Source of the DNA: Nemopilema nomurai
Lineage: Eukaryota; Cnidaria; Scyphozoa; Rhizostomeae; Rhizostomatidae
NCBI GenBank assembly: GCA_003864495.1
Contig: ML133493.1
Coordinates: 193,820-257,819, forward strand
Length of the DNA: 64,000 bases
Reading direction: 5' to 3'
Both the position numbers and the translations under genes were made by a program. This document shows, one piece after another, positions 35,669 through 48,400 of this stretch. Every line of letters begins with the position of its first letter. The stretch's first letter is position 1. The notes below the pieces were generated by a model. That model saw only the letters and a program-made list of their open reading frames with translations, searched no databases and was not told the DNA's origin.

Positions 35669-38600
35669 GTTGTGTACTCATTGACCTTCTAACATAACAC
35701 TAAATCTATTGTATTGACAGTCATTTGTCTGCTAGCGATGTAAACATTGGTATAATTATCGACCTTCAGTCCAGGCCTTATTGCAAAGGTTGAAAAATCA
35801 AAACTTGCACATGCGCAATGGCGGGTACCGCCCTGATAAGCGGCCTCAGCTCTGTTGAAATGCTTGAAATGGAGACTATTAAAGACAAGAGTTCTTCGTT
35901 CTCCGTTGCTTGCGACCGTGCGAGAAACAACATACAACATACTCTTGTTGAGCAAAACAAAATTTTTCCAGCATAATAAACATGGCATAAAATTAACATG
36001 AAAACAGAAAAAGAAAAAAGCAGCATTGTAAGAAATGCTAGCCCATTGCCAAAGCACCCTTTTTGAAAATGGGGTTTTACAAGATATAACTGACAAGTTT
36101 GGACGATGAATTGGTTGGTGAGAAGCTGTTTCCTACAAGATTTCGAAATAGAAGGGAACAGTGGAAATCTAATTTTGCACATATAAAATACATTTTAAAG
36201 CTATATTTTTTCCAGCTGTTGGTCATTTTCCCTCGGCTGGCTCACATTTTCGCTATTTCATGTTATTTACATTGATTATTGGGTGCCGTGAGGCTGGGGA
36301 CCTTTTTATGGGTGTTTATGCGATTTCCTCTGCTGCTGATTTATAATATCGAATGAATTGGATTATTGACCTTTGAAAAAGATGAAGTCGCTGTCTTTTG
36401 AAGTGACATTAAAGTTTTGGTCACATACTCCTGATTATGTGAAGAAAACGCCTCCTCCTAGCATCTGACTTCCAGAACCAATCACAAATAATGAGGAGCA
36501 AATCATATGTATGCTTACCCGTATGCTTACCATCACTATTTGACATCCATTGGGAGAAAGTCAATGATTGGGAGCTACTATGCTTCTGTTGTAGGATAGC
36601 CCTTTCAAGTTTGAAACCTGTTGAGGTGATTTGTTGTTTCCATTTTGCCTGTTCACAAAGGGAAATGACTCATGGGCAGGACATTGTCTTCCTTGATATA
36701 AAGGGAAGGTGGATATATAGGGTAAATCTTTGGAGTTCAAATGATAGTGCACTCTGTGCATAATAATACCTGGCTAAGATTTCTCATGGGACACTGCCCC
36801 ATCTCCTCTATCCTGGGACGGAGCTATAAAGCAATTTTTGGAGAGGTACAAAGTTGAGATTTGCCGATAATAGGGCGTGGCTCACGGGTGAGATCAGGAT
36901 AAGGGCGTGGCTTGATTCTTAATTTACTGCTACCTCCCATATTTTTCGCAAATCTCATCTCCCGTGACCCTATTAGACGTGCCGTCTGATTAATTGTAAG
37001 CAAAAGCCTAAGTCAAAGCAAAGAAAGAATGCGATGATTGAATTTTTTCGGTCTTTAACCGACTGCCCCCTGAGCAAAGCTAACAGGGCAGCCAAAAAGT
37101 TATACCTCAGTCAAATTTCGCCCAACAAAGTAGTCAAACAATCCAAAGTTTCGCCAAACACCGTGTTGTTGGATCGTTTGACCATGGCTTTACCGTATCA
37201 TTACCGAGTTGTAATTAGATATTTAGTTAGAACACAATCGGTCGTTGCTGTACAAATACTTTCCTTAGGGTGGAATAAGAGAAAGATTAATTGAGCATGT
37301 AGAGTAACAAACGATGGGGAAATAAGACTTAGGGCAACGTGTGCTTTCAAACTCAAGCAGGAAGGGCAGAAAAGTTGCAACAAAATATTTCGTCGGAAGG
37401 AAAAACACCTTAATGACCAACAAGAGGTAGAGCAATATCAAATAGGTATTGAAAAGATATGACTGCAACCACAAAGCTCTGAAGAAAGAATTAGAAGATC
37501 AAAATCAATTAAAACAAGGGGAATTTATGAGTTTGTTGGCTCAAATCGTTCTACATGCATCGACCATTCCAATTTTGTTTGAATTGCAGGGGAAATTCAG
37601 ATGTTTGGAGTAGGTCACCAAATAACCTGGATAACTTATTTTGTAGTTGTGATGTTCGGAACAAATAAAAATGGTCTGTAGATATGTTCAAATGTATGGT
37701 TTTTGTGGAAACAGTTAATTGAAGCTCCACTGATATGCGAAAGCCGTTTAGTCAAGGTCAGTTTTGATTTTAGGGAGGATCAGACTGTTAGGAGCGAGGG
37801 GCACTGTGCAGGGCGTGGGGTGAGCCTGTAGTGACTCATTTGTCTACTTTTTGTTGTCACACCATGTCATGCTGACACATCTTTTCTCGCTCCTCAGCCT
37901 AGACTGTTCCATGTCTATACATCACCATTTTATCATCCTTTCGCATCCCTCGTCAGCAAATTTATTTTTAAAATAATTAATATAAATATAATAGTAATGT
38001 TCAGTCAGAGTGAGTCAGAAACAGAGCTACAGAACACAACAGGCAACGCGTCGTCTCTCTCTCTCTCTCTGGGCCTGGCTCTGTGTTCTCTGCACGTTAA
38101 ATAAGACAACTATGGCTCGGATTGTCCATAGAGGTTGAGCAACGCAGTCAGTAGAAACACAACACAACTCGTTTTTACAAGGCAAGGATGTCCTTGTTCT
38201 CCCCTGCTGTTTTATATCGAAGCTGAGGATATAGTCAGAGAGATGAGAAGAAGGATAAGTGCTATAATGAAGGTTGGCGGCGAAAGAATACCATCAGTGC
38301 GTTTCGCAGACGACCAGGCTATGGTTATTGATGCTGAAAGGGACCTACAGGATCTAGTGTATGTGTTAACACCGTAGTGCAGGAATATGGCACGAAATTA
38401 ACATAAAAAAAGACCCAAGTAATGAAGATGGGAGTTAACCATTCGAAAATTAGAGATACATTGAAATCTTGTTCAGTGAAAGCGGTGGGTGTACGAAGGA
38501 GGTAAAATCCCGAATAGCAATGATAAAGAAGTCATTTATAAAACGGAGAGAGGTCACAACAAATGGGCTTAGTTTACAGCTACGAAAAGAACTGGTAAAA

Positions 38601-39475
38601 TCATTAATACGAAGTATACTTCTGTTTTCTTGTGAGACATGGGACTTTGATGCATAGTTCTCGCGAAGAATGATTAAGATCAGTTGGGTTGACAGGGTAA
38701 CTAGTGATGCTGAGACGAGTTGTTAAAGAATGATCAATATTGGAAACCATCAGAAAACGAAAAACTAAATGGATGGGACATGTGATTAGAAAGGACAACT
38801 TATTAAGAACTGTGTTAGAAGGCCAGATGGTCGTTAAAAATAGAAGATGTAGATAACGAAGGTAAATGCTGGATGACATTAACGACAAGAACACAGGCTG
38901 TGATATAGCCGCCCAAGAGGAAGCTTTCGGTATCTCCATGATTAATGTCCGAGTGTGCTAAGTAACATCTAAGCCACATCGAGTGTGCTAAGCCCCTTTA
39001 CAGTCTTCCCATGGATCCGTCAAAGAAGGCTGTGACAAGCACAGTAACTTCAAATAATACCTCGAGCTCACCACCGTTTTAAAAACTTTCAGAAGATGGC
39101 TGAATATGACTTGTTTTATAAAGGGCTCTGCAAGTTACTTGGTCAATCTCCGATGCCAATAAGTCAACAAACCTCCTGTAATGCCTTGTTTGTCTCTTGC
39201 AATGTTCATGAAAAATGTCTTGCTGACAAAGAAACTAGCAGATAATGCTTAGCTGATAACTCACAAGTTTCCGACTTTGGATCTGCAAAGCTACCGAACT
39301 AGCAAAGATTAGAATAAACAAAGAGATCAAAATAACTGTAATCACCATTTACAAGACATCAACAAGGAAGCAAACAAAATGACAAGACAAGAAATCAAAG
39401 TCTTTGATCAAAGTTCGTAAAATTAGTATTGTTTCTCGCTCCCACTTCATAGCCTTATACTCTTTTCATTTGAGT
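35669..39475. other. Intergenic region: JIP3/4 promoter side and Prickle 3' side
   Basis: The 5' flank of JIP3/4 begins at 35669; a CpG- and GCGC-containing stretch lies at about 35805-35835. At 38053-38070 there is a (CT)n run. The LINE fragment at 38120-38950 lies between the genes. No other coding exon was recognised, and no exact polyadenylation hexamer for the minus-strand Prickle gene was found close to its stop. Confidence 0.6.
38120..38950 (+). mobile_element. Degenerate LINE reverse-transcriptase fragment
   Basis: A 5'-truncated non-LTR retrotransposon relic. In one frame: RQGCPCSPLLFYIEAEDIVR, then VGGERIPSVRFADDQAMV, where FADD is the RT catalytic box. After a frameshift come VFSESGGCTKEVKSRIAMIK and LRKELVKSLIRSILLFSCET. 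After more breaks comes ETIRKRKTKWMGHVIRKDNL, the conserved tail of this RT type. Stops and frameshifts near 38375, 38460 and 38655 make it inactive. The order of blocks is typical of endonuclease-RT LINEs (RTE/CR1-like); the exact clade was not assigned. Confidence 0.85.
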
Positions 39476-42400
39476 TCAAGAAATGACACATCGTTCCTGC
39501 TTGTCCCGTCTCGTTTTTCGACCCTTTCGCGAATCTTTGCCTGCGCCTGAGCCACCAATTGCCATATCGTCCATCGTTACATACGTAATCCGAGTTCGGT
39601 TTTTCTTTACATCGGACCCAAACATTCCACGAGCACGAGGCTGTCTGAAGTATTCATCATCGTCCGAGTCCAATCTTGACTTGCCGCGTCCAATGTCGAT
39701 CTTCTTCAGTGAAGATTTTAAGTTCGGACTTACAGGTAAGCTAGTGACATCGCCTTTGGCTCGTAAAGGCTTTTCGCACGACGTCAAGTTGGTCTCCGAC
39801 TTCGTTTTTGTCTGTTTTAAGCGCTGTTCCCGGCGTCCTTTAACGCGCCCTTTCGAGTCCAAGGACTCTAGCGATTTCGAATGCGAGTTTTGTTTGAAAG
39901 GTACAGTTGACAAAATAGTTTCAGGGGGTGGTATTTCAGGGATGTATTTTGAGCGCAATTGTGAGCGTTTTTGCTTTTCAACTTCGTAGTCTGAATAATA
40001 GGAATCTTCCCCCCTGCGCCTGTGCTTTTTCTTGGATCTTTCCTGCCCTTGACAATGGCTTTTTGACTTAGAGAAACTCAACGACTTTTCCACTATAACT
40101 GACTTCTCTGCATCTGAATATTCGCAAAGCATAGTCGAATCCGCGGACAGATTCCCGTCACTTTTTTCAGTTCTAGTTGTCACTTTCTTAGGAGGCACCA
40201 TGTCAATCCAAACCTCCTCTGTTACTTTGTTTTGATTCGATCGATGGCAAGGTTTCACTCGCAAAACGGGTTTTGAGCCTTGGCGATTGACTCCGAAAGT
40301 CGGCAGTTCCTTTTCCTTCCTGGACCCATTGGAGCTTGCGTCATCACGGTCACTATCTCCAGTTGTATTTGCAACGCGATTTATAACTTCGGATATCTTT
40401 TCAGCAGCAGCTAGCCCATACTTATCGAGCGAACTTCGGTAGCTGGATTTCGCACGCAGCTCCGGTTGCCTGCGCATCACTATAGGACTGACGACAGGGG
40501 TGGCAGACGTGGAGCCCTCTGTGCCTGACGACTTGTCTTCAAAACGTGGAACTGGTTTTCCTCTACAAAGCGATCTCGGGGGGTATTTGGCAGCCACATT
40601 GTACTTTGGCGGATTTCCGCGACTACAAGACGACGAGCAAAATATCTCACCATTTTTTGGTAAGAATGGCTTCCCCAACAAACAAACACCGCAAGTGTAA
40701 CAGCTGAAGCATTTTTCAGTGGCGTGCCAATGCTGACTGCCGTGGGCCATTTGGCCAGTGTCGATTCCTACATGAAGAAGAAAATCAATGGCATCAAACG
40801 TTTAAATGAAAAACGTAAAAAGGAAAGAAGCGTCGCAACCAATACACAGGGTGCTATTAGAGCAACGCCTTTTCACAAACTTAACGAAATTCGCTGAATA
40901 TTAGTTAATTGGAAGAATCAGTCTTCTAGTGAACGAAAAGGCTGCTCAATGGCCAGCAAACGCCATGTTTGGTTGTTACTTTATGGCCTTTTCTTTTTCT
41001 ACATTTCCTTGTTGGAAACCTTCTTAAAGTTGAATCTATTTTAGATCTGGCTCCTTTCACAAGCCAAAGCTTTAAGTTTTATACCTCCATTGCTCATTTT
41101 GAGATTTCTTGCCATTTTTTGCGAAAAAAATTCCAATACAAACTGTATCACATTCAGCAATGGTCATCTTCTCGCCGCATACAAAACAAAATTCATTGAA
41201 ACTATCTCTATTATGAAATAGCATTACATAATGTTTTGATAATTTAAAAAAAGCTACTCGTTGCGTTTCATAAACAACATCACACAATTGCTATAAGGAT
41301 ATCCTACCTATTGGATCTCCACATGCATCGCAGAATTCAGCAAACATTTTTTCAAAGCATTGGCAACACACTGGTTTGTCATCGCGCATGACGTACCGCT
41401 GACCACCGAGAGGTGCACTGCATTCGTAACAGCAGAAATGCTTCATGTGCCAAAAGCGACCTTCGGCTTCGGTGCATTCATCCGAGAATATAATCTAAGC
41501 CAAGGAAGAACAACATATAATTTTGGAGCTGCAAAATACCTCTCAATCAACAGCATAGGGGTCCATTTACACAAGAGCCTTCTTGTATGATATGTGCAGT
41601 TGTTTATTACAAACGAGAACATGTAATAAGAGTCAAAAACAATTATATTAAAACTTTTACAACATTTCTTTATATTTAGAAAATTATACTGATTAGAGCA
41701 TAACATGAATTATTATTATAACTCTTACCGTTCAAAATAATATTGGAAAAAAGAGACAGAAAAATATGGCAAGGAGAAAGAAAAATATAGATTACATCAA
41801 CGATGCAAGTCAATAGACAATGAACCATACCTCATCACAAGCTGAGCATCTGGGTTTCAAAAGCTCGGCGTGATCTCTTCCGCAATATATACGACGGTCT
41901 TGGTAGAAATATGTGAGATCGACAAGAAACTCATTACAAACAGTGCAACAAAAGCAGGCCGGGTGCCAGCAACAATCGTGTCCGGCCTTCCATGCAAAAA
42001 CCGCAACATCCCCAGGCGGAATGCTCTTGCCACACTGTGTAAAAAGAACAGAAACACTCCTTATAGTGCTGACACAAAAATTAGAGTCAGTGATTAGGGA
42101 AGGCAAAGAATTAAAAAATGTTTGATCGTTTATATTTGCTCCTATGTCTGTCACACTTTTCGCAATCTGCATTCTTCTTTGCAACAACATGGAACAACAC
42201 TGTGACTCGCGCGAATCAAAACAGCACCTTTATTAGCACGTTTTAAATTTTGTACATTCTGATGTAGCTTCAAGGTTAACCATAGAAGAACATTGGGTCC
42301 CCTGCTTACTGAACACTGATCGAACTTCATACCACCGTTGAAAGAAGCAAAGAAAGTTACACAATACCTGTTGGCAAAGGCCGGTTATTCCTTCCACCGT

Positions 42401-45400
42401 TTCTGGGATGATGCGAACGTTGCCACGGCCTAATGCATCTCGCCTCCGTTGCGCTTGAAACAGTTTCAACTCGTTTCGCTCCTCGTCTGACATGTCGTGG
42501 CAGTGTTTAAAGTCAGAGTCCTGCGGTGGCAGCTGACGCAGCAACTGCCTTGCGCGGTGTTTCTCCCCAACACTGTTTACGTATGGCACCTTTTCATCCG
42601 GCAATCGAGACATGAATAGCCGCACCTAGAGAACCAATCTCGACACCTTTCAACTAATCCTCTCCTAACATGCTACTATTAACTGAACGAACGTCTTCAA
42701 GAACGTTTGAAACACAGCGTTTTAAGACCATTCTATGCACTGCACGGGAAACAAAATTCTATTACGTTTGTTAATTAAGCCTCTAGCTTCTAATTCCAAA
42801 TGAAATGATACTGCTCAAATTTCCTTCGTTTGCTTGCGGAAAATTCTGCAGATTTTATCAATTTAGTCTATAGGCACTGAACAAAATCCTCCAAAAGAAT
42901 TTTGCCGGACAATTTTAGATAACTATAAAAGAAGTTGAGACTCACAAGCTCGGAAGAAAGTCCAGGAGGTGTCCATGCATACTCTTCTGTCGTGCATCCA
43001 CTGTCATCGTCGTTGCCTTGATTGTAATAATGAGAGGACTGTGAATCCATCGCTGGCCTTGAGCTCAATTGTGGTTTTTCGTGCAATGACGTCATAACGT
43101 AGTGATCTTCTCGAGAGCAGGAGCAGAAACGACAGATTTTGCTAGAATTATGAAAACCCACTTCAAATAGTCATCTAGAGATAAGAAATCTCAGGTAGCA
43201 GGATATAGTAGCAAGGAAAGGCAAATGCTAACCTGATTGGACGTGAAACAGTAATATCAGACACGAACTAAAGAGCATTATGCTGGTAGTGGTCAGTATT
43301 ACAAGGAGCTTGCTTGCAGTAAAGTGCTGCTTTAAATATCGAGTGAGGTGGAAATACAGCTTGATGAATGTCTTTAAACCCAATTCATAGTCTCACAGTG
43401 ACGAAATACCATGGCATACAAGCGTCTATTAATTGTTGGTGAACGTTGATCACACTACCCCAGGGGCAAGACACAAACACAAATAAGTGGCTTGTCAGCG
43501 CTAGGCAGCGGCTCAATGCCGTATAAGGCAGCAATTTCAAGGCAGCAATTTCAAAACACTCAACTAGCTTTTCTGTTAGTATGCGATTTCTTTCAGTATC
43601 AGTGGGTTCCCATGTCGAAAAGGCACCGAAAGCACAGAGCCAAGAGGACAAAACAATTTATATCTAATCGAAGATGCTAACTGGCTACTGTTGATCGAGC
43701 CTTTGCCAAAAAGAAACTGGCATTGATGAGACATAGGTGTGACAAAAGGTTCAGTCGTTGAATCACGTTTGATGCATGTTAACTATCAATGTTAACTAGC
43801 TCTTGTCCTCGACGCAAGTTGGCGATTCAAGCAATTAGTACATCAGTCTTTTACATTCATAGATGATTAAAGGAACTAACGAGCACGGTAGAAATAACAA
43901 TGAGCCCAAAAAACGTTTCAACTTACAACAATGAATTCTTACATCAGGTTAGAGCTGTTCAAAGTTCAAGTAATCTTGTCGATGCATTCCATTCAATATA
44001 TAGTATCGAACGTTTTCCTTTTCAAGAAGAAATACGGCGCATGGTTGTCAACTTTTATCCAGTTTTGTAGGGCAGCCTCGGAATGGTTTGGCCAGACCAC
44101 CAACACGAGGAAACAAGCAGTGGAAAACATGGTAGCGGCCTGTATAGGCTGAAACCATGACAACCTGTGTCAATTCATCAGCTCATTGAATGAGGCTGGT
44201 AACCACAATGAATACGGCAATTTGAAAACACAACATGCCCTCAGTCATGACTAAGCCATGTGAAATAACAGTAAACTCCCTCTAATTCAAAAGTCTTTTA
44301 GCTCTCAATTTCACATTTCAGTGCATACATCAATTGTTTCTTTGCCAGGGATCTTAGAAAAAAACTGACATTCCGAAGAACCTTGCTGCAAAAACGTTCC
44401 AAAGATAGAATAAACAATCTATATGATTACGACACACGCTGCAGGTATATGGTGCGAGGCGTATAAGAGCCCTTACCGCTTAACAAGCTTGGGATCGGCT
44501 ACTGTGCTATCTAAAATCACTTTGGCTTCTCTAGAAAGTTCAAATCCCAGCACCAAAATTGAGAAAGACAAGTTACTCTAGGTCCGGTTGAGAACACAGA
44601 AAACCAGGAAAGCCTCTCGCCATTTGAACAAAAAAGAAGCATTTTTTAAAAATAATTGCTGAATCAATACGGGAAGATATTGACAATGCAAATCTTAGTT
44701 GAATGAGCGAAAATGATCAACCTGGGAATGAGACATCGCCTGTACAGCCCGGATTGTACTTAGCCAACTGAAGCCCATACCTCTGGGTAGACTCTTTATA
44801 GTTCGTTTCTTCAAGGCATTTCCAGTTCGTTCGAGCATTTGAGTGATAAAAAATCGTTGTATTTTGGGGCCGACTGAATTGATATAAGGCGGACATGTAT
44901 CGCCCGAAAGCGACCCGGTTGGCTGAATTGTCACCAGCTCGGACCAACCAGGCCAAAGCACAAAGCACACAGTACCGCCAACACAGACATGGCCGGTTAA
45001 GTTGTTTTTCACGAAAAAGAGACGCAATATTGTAATAAATCAAGGCAATCACTTGAAAAGCAATACGCAGCTAGTGGTCATTGGTGGTGCGCTGCCGTCA
45101 AAGGCCGTGGAATATTGGATATAAGCGCTTATCAAAATAAAAGAATTGTATGGAACGCATTCAGCAAATCAAACTTTCTACAAAGGATTGTCCTAAGCGG
45201 AATAACTCTATTTTGCATGGATTTACTGTTGCCCAAGAAATCGTGAATTCGCTTACTCTGAAACTTTGGAACTGAGAAGAATGTAAAATGGCTTATTCTA
45301 AAAAACCTTGAAAGCAGGAGGCACGGTTAGTGTCATAACAAGGACTGGAAATTATTGGTCGACGAAAGCATCCACCTTCAGTCTCGAGGGCAACGAAAGC

Positions 45401-48400
45401 ATGACAGTAAACGCGCATTTTGCACATAACGTACACATAATGCAGTCTGCCCCTAATAACTAGTGCAATACATTTTCTACATTGTCTGCCAAATTGTTGG
45501 AACACTAATGATAATTCTTTCAATCGCGTTTATTCATCCCTACGACCTGCTGCCAAACGAAGGGTCATTTTTGCGCCCAATTTTCCCCCAGATTAACTGG
45601 GTACTACACTTTGTTACCAACATTGTTTTGGGGCGGGAGGGGGATTAACAGCCATTGGCGCGTCAAAGAAATGGAAAATGCAAAAACCAGAGAAAATACT
45701 GAGGGGTTCAAAGGACTTTTGGCAGGCAATGTAGTTTGGCTATTTTGGCTCATTCAGAAGTCCTTCTTCATTTGTAACACTGACGCCAATCGGTGCATGG
45801 CTGGTGGGTCCTCTAAATGTGTTGGGAAACAGGGAGGAAATACATTGGTTCCATTGAATCTCTTGAACCAAGTAAAGACTGAAAGCAACACTAGCGTATA
45901 TCCACTCCCCTAAACATTTTGAAAAGGAAACAGAAACTTGTTTTTCTTTTTTCTTGCAACTTCTCGTTATTTGTAATTCGTTTTTACTTTATTTTGTAAA
46001 ATCATTCATGGATTAGAAAAGTATCATTCTGTGGTTGTGTATTAGATCCATTTCAAAAGCCAGGGGGTAGTCATGATATTTTGATCCTGCTGGTATTGTC
46101 TTCAGTAGTTCGTTGGTTAGTAATTCACCATTGTAAACATTTAAATTGGATTATATAAAAAAGACAAGACTTCAAGTGTTATAAGAGACCAGGAGGCACC
46201 CAAAAGAAAACTTCAAATCTGCCAGCTGGCATCTATCAGATAGGCCCTTCGCAGACTCTAGGTTAAGAGTACCAAGGAAAGCTACAAATGGCCGTCGTTA
46301 TCTCAAGCGCGCGAATAGTATAGCATACGTATGCAATGTTGTGAACATAAGTGCATGCACCAACAAGATTTTTGTAAATTTACTAACAAAAGTAAAATGA
46401 GGGACAAATTTACTAACAAGCCTCTTCAATTTCTATCCTTATCATAGCACACAAATCGGGTAAAATTTCGACCCCAACAAAAGGCAATAAAATGCCTATG
46501 CCATTTGAATGGTGGGAGTAGTGCATAGTGCATAGCAGACCATAACCAGGCAACGTCTCACAAGGCTCTGATTCCTCGTTGACTTGGCGTCAATAAAAAT
46601 AATAGCATGTGGATTCAGAATTAAATTTCGACAGCATAAAACAAAGCCAAAACGAGTGAGAGATTGACCTGCAAAACAGACATTTGAGACTTGCCCATTT
46701 ACTTATGAAACGAAGAGTAAAGAAATTAAATCCACCCGGGTCTTTGGGATAATATGATCTGCAAAATTGTTGTAGTTCATTCTGTTAAAGCTCCTCTACA
46801 GGAACTTGTAACAAAGGAAGATGCATCTAATGGGACTTTACTTTAAACCAGCAGCGGATGTGTATGCAATAAGCAAATTTGTATTGGGCTTTTCATGGCC
46901 TATGTCTGTATGTCTGTATGTCTGTCTGTATATAGACCACTGCTTGTGAAGTTAAGGCGACTTAAGTCCCCACTCAATGAAAACAATACACTTCAATGCG
47001 GTCGAAACAAGGAATAAGGTTTCCTAATCTAATTAAGTTACAAGTTCCATAGCAAGTCGTGTTTTTGCAGGATTCTCGTTTTTGATTGGAAATTTCCGAC
47101 TTTCAGATACAAGGCGTTTCCAAATCATGATCCTATTGGAATATGACAACAAACGTACCTTGAACACCCCTTAAACTTCTCTTTCTTCTACGCTTCAAAA
47201 CAAATAAACAGTCAACACGAAAAACAACCTAATGCTCGAGGTTAACTAAAAGCATACACTTGAGGTCACCTGGCATGTAGATCACAAGGGATGGATGCAG
47301 GCAACAATAAGACCAAAACAAAGTTTTCTTTTAAAGTGAATACAACTGTCGTATAGCAGTCATTTGTTTCTTCGGTTCCTATACGGTTTCATGAATACAA
47401 TTTCAAGAAAAAGCACTTGTGACAACAATCAAGTTCGTAGAAGGCCATGCATTTACCTGGCTCTCAATTTTAACCAAAATAAAAAGCTTTTGTGACAACA
47501 ATCAGTTTTAGCATTGCAACACAATGTCTTTCTCCGGTTCAAAATTATCATTCAAATCGTTTGATCAAGAAAGATGCTGCTAGTTAGAACGGGCACAACA
47601 TTGTTTCGTGATGGTTTTTTGCATAATACCTTCCACCAATTCGATGGTCTCCTCAATAAGGTATCGGCAAGGAAGAGAAGGATAACTTTGTGTGTCCAAT
47701 CCCTTAGCGAAAAACAAATTTGTTTGTTTGAAACGCAAACTTCGTCAAAGTTCTTCGTTAAGTTGATCAAACATTCTGGTTTACAGAACATATGCGAAGG
47801 TTCTAACCAAATCCCTCCTGAGCAGGTGTTCGGGATTTCGTCGTGATAAAATTTGTTAGCCTACAAAAAGTACTTGCTGCATGGATTGTATTAACATCCA
47901 AGAAATCTAACTATAAACAAAGTCCACAACTGTATCCAAAATGCCGCGATATATCGCAGAAAGCGATAAATGAACTGATATTTATCTTTTAAAATTGGTG
48001 ATGCCCCAAGAAATGACGACTTGGGCTAGAACGAATTCAAATTACCTTAGTCCCTTGCTATCGCCGTTGCAAAAACAAGACTCCACTCGATCGGCTGGAC
48101 AGAAATTCCAAATTTGACCCTGTTGTTGAGCCTAAGTTTTATCAATACTGAACTGCCACCAAATGATAAAACATTTGTTTGCCTGCATCAACAACTGGAC
48201 GTACATAAATAATTCGCGCTCAACTCACCCATAATTCTGCCAGTATTACGAGAGCTAATATGGTTGCTGATTTATACTCGCTTTGTGGTGACTACCGCTT
48301 TTCTTCAAAAGGCTTCTTTTGTAGATGACTGCGCAAACGTCAAGGGATGAGGAATAATAGATGAAACGAAAATATTCGAAGAACTATAAGGGCGATTAGT

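Noticed and set aside
39483..39989. Plus-strand 168-codon open frame
   Set aside because: It is the antisense of the Prickle last exon, whose frame ends in the conserved CVIS box.
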